The translations under genes were made by a program, and so were the position numbers. From positions 125,419 through 189,418 of the forward strand of contig NW_020289996.1 in assembly GCF_003144195.1 (NCBI RefSeq): a DNA stretch of 64,000 nucleotides, written 5' to 3'. The DNA comes from Ceraceosorus guamensis (Eukaryota > Basidiomycota > Exobasidiomycetes > Ceraceosorales > Ceraceosoraceae). Shown here in pieces: positions 1 to 8,825 of the stretch. Each line of letters starts with the position of its first letter. Position 1 is the stretch's first letter. Below the pieces are notes generated by a model. The model saw nothing but the letters and a program-made list of their open reading frames with translations, did no database searches and had not been told where the DNA came from.

Positions 1-1367
1 GCGACTTCGAGAGCGCGAGGTAGCGCTTGAGGAGCTCGAATCGCTCCCACTGTCTGAGTCGGACGCAGCGCTCGAGCTCCCACTTGCACTGCTCTCACTA
101 CTGCTTCTGCTACGGCTCCTGCTGCCTCCGCTTCTGTCGCTCCTGACGTCGTCTTCGCTCTCGCTAGCAGTCTCTTGGCCAGACACCTCACCGTCCTGCC
201 ACTCCGCGTTGGGATCCTTTCTACGCTCATTAACGCTTGAAAAGCTGGGGAAACCGGTTGAAGGAATCTTCTCAATCTTGTCGTCGTAAACGAGTACCTG
301 CAGCAATGTGTTGACATGTTCCACATCCAGCTCGATATCGGTGACTTTGCGCGCCTTGAGCCACCTCAGACAGCTCGAAGCAGTCGGTAGTGAGCGCGAA
401 TGCGATGCAGGATGAAGAGGTCCTAAAGAGGCTGTACTGTTATCCACTTGGGGCCATGTCTGTAGGGCACATGCGGTCAATGCTGAACAGGACAACAAGC
501 TCACCGAGTTCACTCACGACCTGTGCGATGTGTCGATGCAGAGCTCCACAAAGCTGCTCAATGAAGACAGTATCAAGCTCGTTGTCAGTGTACCAAGGTC
601 CTCCACTCATGTCCGCTGCAGGCGTGAGGTTGGCTAGCATATAAATCTTGCGCGTGGGTGTCTACAAAAGGAAAGGTAGGCTCCGGTCAGCTTCGTCGCA
701 GCGCGCTCCACCATCCTCCAACTTACCTTGACATCCTTGACCACCTTGACCAACTGCCTCTGCTCCAGATTTTTCAAGACGCGCGTCATTACAGTCTGAT
801 GCAGGTTTGACCTGGCTTTCAGGGACTTTGTCCAGATACCTCGATCGCCGCCTTCCTTGATGTGCTGATAGATAATCGTCTCGTCCGTATCCAAGGATCC
901 GATTAGACTGGCTTCACTGCGAGAAATGGCCGTATAAGTCTGCTTGCCTTTGACGTTGGAGATGGTCAGAAGACTTTTGCGCAGCAGGCCATTGATCGCT
1001 TCCATCAGCTGGTCCAAAGGAAGCGTGACAGACTGTTCCAGCTGATCATCGCTCATCGTCTGTGGAGGTGTAAGGGTTGTGAGGAATTTGGTCAGCATGG
1101 CAAGCTTTTTGGCAGATTGTGGGGGCTAGCTCCGGCTGCGAACGGAGGACCCCAGTATCTGCCATCCTCGATGCTGAGTCGCCCTCTTAACTGAAGTCTT
1201 GGCAGCGGAACACTCTAGATGGAGTGGAAGGCACTCATTTCGGACCCACTCACATGGTCAGGATTCGACATGACGGTCTTGTACAGCTTGATCTCTCCGC
1301 TTGACATTTTGGAGGAGGAGGAGCCCGAAGGCTTCCTCGAAGAGCTAGCAGATGCGGATGCTGGCAT
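1..1367 (-). CDS. RPC34: RNA polymerase III subunit RPC34/RPC6 (C-terminus beyond window)
   Basis: Winged-helix subunit of RNA polymerase III; in the family it helps open the promoter and contacts TFIIIB. Exons: complement(<1..459, 518..661, 727..1125, 1254..1367), all junctions phase 0. Family signatures seen: GIWTKSLKARSNLHQ in the second winged helix, then TRKIYMLANL and GGPWYTDNELDTVFIE. The third winged-helix region contains LQVLVYDDKIEK, as in yeast Rpc34. Start: the ATG at 1367 opens a Ser-rich first exon leading into SSGEIKLYKTV. After VYDDKIEK the frame stays open to the window edge as an acidic and then RS-rich stretch of about 75 residues, which short homologs lack. The conserved C-terminal Cys-rich part must lie to the left of the window. 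It is divergent from RRP41. Confidence 0.9.
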
Positions 1368-2109
1368 ATTGGCTCCTCACGCCTTACAATCAGACGAGGA
1401 GAGACCCCTCACGAATGGAGGAGGACTGCTGTGGCACTGAAACTTCGAGCTCCGCTTTGATGCGGCCTTTCCGAGTTCAACAGATCTGCGGATTGTAGCG
1501 AAGGTAGCTAACTGTCCTCAGGTCTGGCTGGGGCCGCAGGCGTTCGTACGATATTCGAGTAGAGGCTGCAGAGAAGTTGGAAAGGGCCTCAGCTGCAAGC
1601 GAAGGAGCTGAAAGTGGTCTCAGTGATGTCGGGGAGCATGCAAGGTTTGGTGCTGACGGATCCAGCCCCCTTTCTGATGGAGGGCGGTCAGGCAATTGTG
1701 AATGTCCTCTCTCACATCAATGGCCTGCTGCAGCCCCCGGCCGCGCGAAGACGCACACGACCGCAAAAAAAGTGCACCGCGTCAACGCGAACAAAGCTTC
1801 GCAGTGAGGTGGGTGCATGCATGCATCCATCCATCAGCAGCTGCTCAATCCGATCACGCCCACGCCCCCTTCACCAGACTGTCCATCCTGCTATTTACCT
1901 CCACTCAGCACATTCATCCATATTGAAAGCCCACAAGCCCGGTGAAAGATAGAGTGGGAAACTTAATTTTGGTCTCACTCACTTGTCCACAGAGAAGAGG
2001 AGGCTTTGCAGCAGCCCAACTACCTCGCGAAGGCTTGCAGGGCCAGATACATTGGCGATTCTCTTTCCGCTTTGCTCGTCCTCGTCCTCGTCTGGGATCG
2101 CTCATCAGG
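1368..2109. other. Intergenic, divergent promoter region RPC34/RRP41
   Basis: About 740 bp between two divergent start codons. It holds GCATGCATGCATCCATCC-like short repeats near 1817-1836 and a CT-rich stretch near 1890-1925. Small open frames here have no recognisable protein features. No TATA box is convincing. Confidence 0.5.
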
Positions 2110-3210
2110 ATGGTGAGTCAACGACAGCGCCGAGCGTCAGCTGTGCAGACTACGCATCTGCTTAAACGCAATCGTACTTCGCTCTAGTCACGATTGGAGC
2201 TTCTTTCGGCTGGTCAGCTGCGTCTAGATTCCCGAAGGCCGTTAGAGCTGCGTTCTTTAGCCGTCCACATTTCTCCTTCAGCCTCTTCATCCGCACAAGC
2301 AGCATCGAACACCTCTCTAGCGCCAGTATCAAATCTCACGAGCGCATCTCCATCAGGATCGGCAAGATTAGAAATGGGCCTGACCAGCGTATTGGTTGAG
2401 GTACATGGGCCTAGGGAGAGGAGAAGCGGGACTTTTTCTGGCATGGGAAGCTCAGTCCAAAAGGCTCATTTGGATGTTGATTTTGCTATCGACCCGCATG
2501 CGGGAAAGGAGCGGAGAAGGAGAGCGAAGGGAGACAGGTGAGTGCTCAGCGCTACAGTTGCAACAGCTGCGGCAAAAGGAGACTGTCAATGCTTATGTCT
2601 TCTTCCCATACAATTGCCAAGACGTTTGACGGAGCTGGCGAATACTATCAGCGCAGTCTTTGGACCAGTCGTGCACACGCATCTATACCCACGCTCCGAG
2701 ATCGCGATAGATGTGCTGGTAGAGGTGGATGATGGAGGTGAGTGTGTGTGCTAGTGTGGGTCAGTCCTTGTGACGCATCACATTCAACTCCTCACCTCTG
2801 TTTCCCTACGCCGTGAACCAGGTATGCTGCCTTGCGCCATCAACGCAACCTCGCTCGCATTGCAAGACGCCGGAATAGCTTTATCGTCTCCAGTGGTTTC
2901 TCTCACGTTAGGCTACCACCTCTCTCCATCCGCCATTCTTCTCGACCTGACAAATCAAGAGACACTATCTCTTCCCTCGCTCACGCTGGCCCTGCTCGCA
3001 AATACTGGCGGAGTGGTGCTAGCTCGATCGGAAGATAGGACACCGCTCGAAGCAACATTAGCCATGCTAGATCTGGCACAAGACGCTGCGAGCATATTGG
3101 CACACGAGCTGGATGTGGCCGCTAGAGACAGAACGAGGAAGCTGGTCACGGCTATGGGTGGCCAAGAGTCTTCCAAAGTGGATGAAGAGTTCGATGCAAT
3201 GGATGTATGA
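2110..3210 (+). CDS. RRP41: Exosome complex RNase PH-like subunit RRP41 (SKI6)
   Basis: Subunit of the ring of the RNA exosome, acting in nuclear and cytoplasmic 3'-5' RNA processing. In eukaryotes the RNase PH ring has lost catalysis and mainly threads RNA. Exons: 2110..2112, 2188..2537, 2622..2737, 2822..3210; 285 aa. Seen: SRLELLSAGQLRLD then RRPLELRSLAVHISPSA at the N-terminus, SARLEMGLTSVLVEVHGPR, HTHLYPRSEIAIDV and CAINATSLALQDAGI, all typical of RRP41. The first coding exon is only the ATG: intron 1 begins right after it, and exon 2 starts with the Ser codon of the conserved N-terminus. A downstream alternative start would lose the conserved SRLELLS, so I keep this model. Stop at 3208-3210; UFE1 converges on it closely. 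Confidence 0.92.
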
Positions 3211-3346
3211 CATGGGCTGATGCTGCATGGGTAGTCGAACGACGGCCTGCGTGATTACACATGTGCGAGTCGACGGTGATTGGGTGCCACATGCGCGCAG
3301 AGTGCGTACTCCCGCCTCAGTAGGGATTCAGCTAAGACCTCGGCGA

Positions 3347-4843
3347 TTAGTCCATCCCTTTGGCAGTAAGAAGGGATGATTGCGCTGATCAGCCCTTGTT
3401 GTCGCGTGCGCAACCTCGAGCATCTTGTGCTAACTTCACACTCACAGTGCAGGAACAGTAGGCCAAGTCCGCTGCCTACCAAGAACATGGCCAACCACTG
3501 CGTAGCCTTTCTGTTGCTCTCCTTTGCCTTTCTCAGTTGATCATTTCCTCTCTGCACCTCGCTTTGATGCTCAAAAGCTTCATCGCCCAGTCTCGTAGTC
3601 AACTCTGTCTGCTCAGACAAGTGAGAGATCAATTGAGTCTGGAGGTCTGAAATTTCCACCAGCTTTCTTTCCGCCGCTTGAATTGCCGAAAGATCCTGTT
3701 CCAAAGTTTTCACGAGTGCTGAAGCTTCCGAGTCGTACATTTGTGCTTGAGCTGCGCTGACCTCTGGCAAGCCTAGAGAGCCGGACACACCAGCTACTGC
3801 AGCAGTCGACTCTCTCTTACTTCCATTTTCTTGCTTTGAATTCTCCTCGCCTAGCGCTACCCTTGCACTCGCGCCAGCCTTGACCCGCTGAGCCCTCTTG
3901 GCCGCAGCAAGTCGTCTTTCCTGCAAATCCTTCAGCCGCGAACTAGCTCCTGCTAGCCTGCTGTTGAGAGAGGCTACGATGGACGCCCGATGCATGGTGA
4001 GCGTACTGGCATACAAAGGGTGAGACCGGCCTGGGAATTGATCTTCTCCGGGCAGACTTGCGCGCAGGAGTCGAGAGAGCGGGTTGACAGAAAGAGCTGG
4101 TGTTGTGCGCTGTCTGACTAAATGCGACGAAGGCCATAGAAAGGACGCTCGAGTCATCAATCGGGAAGACGGCCAAGCTCCACGTTAAACAAGACTCACC
4201 CTCTTCGCCCTTTTCCAGCTCGCGTATTCGACCCATGGCACCCTGAATCATGCTCCTCATCGCAAAATCGATCTCGTCCCGTTGACCGTCTGTGAGAGTC
4301 CCCAGCTTGGACCATCTTTGAAAGCCTCTGAGAGCATTTCCTCCAGCACCGCTGATACTGGTTTCCGCATCGTTGCCAAACTCATCACGGTCGTCAGCAC
4401 CATGAGCAGGGTAAGCCGGACCGGAGCGTCCAGAGAGATCCAAATAAGGGCGCCTTATTGTCGACAAGAAGAGCAGAAGGGATGTGATGTGCGCATACTG
4501 GTGCGCACGTTGCAAGCGATGATTCAGTGTGGTGTCTCGAGAGTCAGCGATGACGTGAAAGACTCACAATCCTGTTCGCTTCAGCAATCCACTCTGTCTC
4601 TGCTCTCCTTATCCTCATCGCTTCCTCCAGAGCCGCTCGCTGCTTTGTCGACTGACGATCTGCATGCACTCTACTTGCAGCATCCACATCGAAGCCCACG
4701 GGTCCAGCGGCTGCAGCACGATCAGCTATCCACCTCTTCTCCGCTGCCCTCGCATCGCTAGTATTCAGAACCTGAGAGTTTAAAAAGATGTCGAGGTGGG
4801 ACGAGCTTCGAACTGCAGGATGACTGCTGGTGGTAGCAGCCAT
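3347..4843 (-). CDS. UFE1: ER Qa-SNARE UFE1 / syntaxin-18
   Basis: Target-membrane SNARE of the ER, needed for retrograde Golgi-to-ER fusion. Exons: complement(3347..3357, 3446..4030, 4200..4497, 4568..4843), about 389 aa. Seen: an N-terminal helical region (TDGQRDEIDFAMRSMI, as in syntaxin-18 ERDQIDQDA), then a SNARE helix (KLVEISDLQTQLISHLSEQ ... RGNDQLRKAKESNRKA) and one C-terminal membrane segment (WLAMFLVGSGLGLLFLHW). The last exon is tiny: the 88-nt intron 3358-3445 restores the conserved Trp and stops after HWMD, giving a normal tail anchor. An alternative acceptor at 3395 would give a luminal tail of about 45 residues ending at 3255. The acceptor of exon 3 is uncertain: 4030 and 4117 are both in frame and differ by about 29 residues. 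Confidence 0.85.
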
Positions 4844-5307
4844 ACTTGCGAGTCTAGCTGCTTGTTGCGCTGTGTTGCTTCTTTGGAGGGGTGATTGCTG
4901 CAATTAGCTGTGCAATTTGAACCAGGACTGGTGGAGAATGGAAGGGAAGAAATGCGAGAAGCCCCATGCGCTGAATGCATCAAGATCATTCGGCGGCGAG
5001 TCGCGAGTCCGTGCACGAGCGAGCTCAGAGTTTCGGTTCACTACTGCCGCGGCTGCCAAAGCCCAAACCAAAACCGCGTATGCTGCGCGGAATGACTTCT
5101 GATGTGACTACCGCAGCAAGCATCTCCCAGCAACACACTTGCAATCACGGAATGAAGTTGGAAGAAAAGCCTGTCAAATTCTTAGCGACCTGCTCATCGC
5201 GTCCAAGTGACTCGCATTGCAGACTGAATTTCGTGCGTGCAGTTACAAATCGATCCGCAGGCGGTGAGACATGAGGGGCAAGGAAGGAAGCGAGTAGCCA
5301 ACTCGCA
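4844..5307. other. Intergenic, upstream of UFE1 and downstream of ThrRS
   Basis: About 460 bp holding the UFE1 promoter and the ThrRS 3' end. Only short open frames; no clear element recognised. Confidence 0.4.
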
Positions 5308-8240
5308 TCAACAGTGGTACGAGTCGAGCGCCTCGAATAACTTCCTCAGATTCTTCGTGTTCCATTCGCCCAAGTCATTTGAGATGTTTGGTCTCTTGCC
5401 AGCCTGCAGCGAGTCCAAAATGTCTTGTAATCGCTCCGCATCGCTCGCCTCGCCGCCCGGCACTTTTCCTGTCGCAGTTGCAGTCACTCCAGGACCATAA
5501 GCCGTCACGTTCACCGTCTTATTCCTCACTTCTCGATCGCCGACCGTGAGCACAAAGTTGAAGCGCGCGGCTCGCGCCTTAGCGACTCGTTTAGGATACC
5601 TGGCGTTGGTTGCGTCCAGATCAACGTGAAACACCTGGATCGATCTAGGCGGTAAAGGCCTGTCCAGGCCCACTCCCATATTCTTGTCCTCCTGCGCGTG
5701 GGCGTGTCCCAAAGCCATTTCTTTCTTGACCAGCTCGGCGTGAGCCAGCTGTGCAGAGTCGTCCGGCTTGACAGGAAGGACCATACCTTGTCTAGGATTG
5801 ATCCAGAAGGGCCAATGACCTTTGCCTTGCTCTATCAAGATCGCCAAGAATCTCTCCACGCTCCCCAGTATGGCTCGATGGATCATCACAGGGGTCGACT
5901 GGCCGCTACCGTCGAGCGCATTCGGATCGGTGTACTTCAATTCAAATCGACGAGGCAATTGAAAATCTAGTTGAATCGTGGCTGTCTGATGTCGACGGCC
6001 AGAAGCATCCACCAGCCTGACATCTATCTTGGGCCCGTAGAAAGCTCCGTCCGCTTCGTTCAAGCTCCACTTCTGGCCCGACGCATTCAACGCTTCTTCC
6101 AAGGCCGCTTCTGCCCGGTCCCACTCCTCGATGCTGCCTATGAAGCTTGCAGGTCTGGTGGATAGGACGAGCTCGAACTTGCCCTCGAAGCCGAAGGTTC
6201 TGTAAGCCGAAGAGAGCATTGCCAGCATCGAAGTGATTTCTTCAGAGACTTGCGCCAGCGAACAGAACACGTGCGCATCGTCCTGGTGGAAGCGTCGGAC
6301 ACGCGTCAGTCCAGACAGAGAGCCTGAAGATTCGTTTCTAGCATCGACAAATCCGGATCAAAATTGTGTGAGAGCAAGCAAAAAAAAAAAGTAAAAGCAC
6401 AAGGAGCTACTTGAGGCAAAACCTGAAGCACTCACCGGTGAAGAGGGCTAAATTCTGCATACCTGATCGGCAGATCGCGATACGATCGTTCCTTCGAAGC
6501 AAAGACAAGGCAGTGACCCGGACAATTCATGGGCTTCAGTCCAAAATGCTGGGCATCTGACAAGGTCGAGGCTGCTTTAGGCTGATCATGAGCAGCGCAG
6601 CAAGCCCTATCTTCGACAAGCGTCGCGCTGGTGTTTGGCGCTGAAGTGTGTGCAGCGCCCTCGCGCTCAACCATGTCAACATCGACGAAGCCCTGCACGC
6701 CAAACATGTCGGCCCTATAGTTGTCCCAGTGTCCAGACCGTTGCCAGAGGCTTTTGCGCATGAGCTGAGGCGTGATGATCTCATCATAGCCCCACAATGC
6801 ATACAGGTCTCTGATGACCCTCTCCACTTTTCTTATCAAGCGAGTGCCATTCGGTAGGACAAAGGGCGTTCCAGGCGAAGCGTCGTGAATGATGAATAAC
6901 TCTTGTGCCGAGCCTATAGCTCTGTGATCAGCCTCAGCTGCAGCATTCATCTTCTCCTTGTACGCTGCGAGCTCCTCCTTGCTCTCAAAAGCTATGCCAC
7001 GAACTCGAATAAGGGTTTGGACGTCCGACCGCTCTACCGATGCACCAGACGTGGCCGGCACCCAAGTCGCCGTGTCACAGTCGGTCAGCTCGATGGCTAA
7101 CGAGCCGCGTCGCACCTCCCCAAGTAGTGCTTGTCCCGGCAAGGGTGCAAGATCGACAAAAGATGCCAGCCTAATCAGCTCCACTCTCCCACTTTCTATG
7201 CCCCTCGCTGCCAGCTCCTCCAGCTTGAGTGGATTGTTAGCTAGCAGCTGGCGTGCTTGTGCTAAATCGACGCTCAGCAGCTCCAATTTGCCCGACATCT
7301 TGCTCGCTCGCTTCGCAAGCTGACTCAGCTCCTGTGAGCTCAAAACCCTCGCCGGACTCAGACCTTTGACGTATTCTGCTGCATCTTCCAAGGGACGCTG
7401 GGTGCGAGTGGAGCCGGAGGGGGTTCGTGAGTCTGTCTCGTCTCCAACCCATGAGAGGGTAAAGCCATCTCCACCGCTCCCTTCTGAAAGCAGCCCAGGT
7501 GAGCCGGCGATGTTTACATGCCTGCCTTTCACCTCCAGCAGAGCAGCCGCGATCGCCCAAGCCGCAGTCCTCCAGATTGCGTCGCGGACAGTGGGGTAAG
7601 TCGAGTCAAGGAACTGTAGGCTGGATGAGGAATGATCCTTCACAAGCTCAAAAAGGGACATCGCTCGGTGGCCGTCATGCGCAATCATGTATCGACCCGA
7701 TTCCGAGGCACGACCTCTTTGGGTCAGATATACTGGTGAACGACACAGATGGGTGGTAGAGCGCGACACCGCAGCGTAGCTCATCAGCCTGCTTCCTGCT
7801 TCTCAATCGCTGTGCGCCACACACACACACTCACTGCGCAGCAAGCCGCCGACCGTCATCACACCTTCAGACTTTGCGCTTTGAGCCAAGTCCCGAACCT
7901 CCTCGGCGCTTATCGATAGCGATCCATCCTCGGCGTCGTCGGGCACTGATGCACCTGAAGAGGCCCATCTTCTCTCAGACCTGGGTGTGTTGACCGGACT
8001 CTTGCTAGTCTCTTGCAATCGAAAACGAGACGTGGATGCGTTACTTGTAGGCTTGGACGAGAGCTTGCCCGGGTGATATGAAGAGTACGCAAGAGCTTGC
8101 ACGTGTGCAAGTCTGCTAGACAGCCGTGGCATCGAAGCTATGCGCTGGACCGCGGACTGAGACCTCCTCGTTGCACCTGGGCCGTCCTGCCCAGCTAGCG
8201 TAGTACAAGCCCGCTGCGCACACTTCTGACAGCGAAACAT
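5308..8240 (-). CDS. MST1: Mitochondrial threonyl-tRNA synthetase with degenerate editing domain
   Basis: Class II aminoacyl-tRNA synthetase charging tRNA-Thr. Exons: complement(5308..6337, 6436..7795, 7835..8240), 931 aa. The N-terminus is Arg/Ser-rich with few acidic residues for about 100 residues, a mitochondrial presequence, so I infer mitochondrial location. Catalytic core complete: GHWDNYRADMF, motif 2 LKPMNCPGHCLVF, TRVRRFHQDDAHVF and motif 3 MIHRAILGSVERF, so the three zinc ligands (Cys, His, His) are present. C-terminal anticodon domain follows (VGDREVRNKTVNV). The editing-domain region is retained in length, but HxxxH reads R211-T-A-A-W215, and the CxxxH of FVDLCRGPH reads A352...G356, so hydrolytic editing should be lost. 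Yeast MST1 lacks this domain altogether, so the symbol marks function, not one-to-one architecture. The first intron is only 39 nt. Confidence 0.9.
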
Positions 8241-8825
8241 GATCGGACGTCTTGCCTTAACCTTGAACTCGCTTGCAACTGATCATAGACGCGACGATGT
8301 AAGAGAGAGTGTGTGTATGTACTCGAATGTGCTGGATCTCATCTCGCACGGGTGTGACTGAGGCCTTGATGATAACGGAGTGGTGGAGATAATCAAGAGA
8401 TCAATGCGCGCCTATCGAACATATATGTTCGAGGGACCTTGGTGGAAGAAAAGTGTTGGTGATTCGCGTCACGTGCGCGCCTCACCCCCCACAGAAACGC
8501 GCTTGGAGGGGAGGCGAGGCGCGTAAATCACGAAGCGTAAGGAGCGAGACGTGATATGGCGGAGGGGAAGCTCATCAGTCGCAGCTCAACGTTGGTATAT
8601 ATTTGCATATTCGCACCTGGCATTCACGATTCGTGATTCGAATGCCTCATCCCTCGCCCGCTTCGGCTTGTCGACAAGAGCAAAGTCGTAGACTTTGAGC
8701 GTCCATTAAATCATCTGCTGCACGAGACACGGCGACGTGTGCTCAGGACGCCGCGGATCTTTACCCAACAATGCGAAGCAGGGGACCTTGCTGACCTGAC
8801 AGCCGCCGGTCGAGCTCCATCTCCG
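8241..8825. promoter_or_regulatory. Divergent promoter region ThrRS / POLK
   Basis: 585 bp between divergent starts. It contains a TATA-like AT-rich stretch near 8594-8610 and, at 8622-8638, the motif ATTCACGATTCGTGATT, which recurs exactly (inverted) upstream of palC. The TATA role is inference. Confidence 0.4.
8622..8638 (+). repeat. 17-bp near-palindromic promoter motif, copy 1
   Basis: ATTCACGATTCGTGATT; an identical inverted copy lies at 14509-14525. It is made of 7-bp-phased ATTCNNG units and belongs to the dispersed GAYTCNN family seen in the window's intergenic DNA. Confidence 0.8.

Noticed and set aside
1219-1440. 73-codon plus-strand frame upstream of RRP41
   Set aside because: It is the antisense of RPC34 exon 1, whose minus-strand reading splices in frame to conserved RPC34 sequence.
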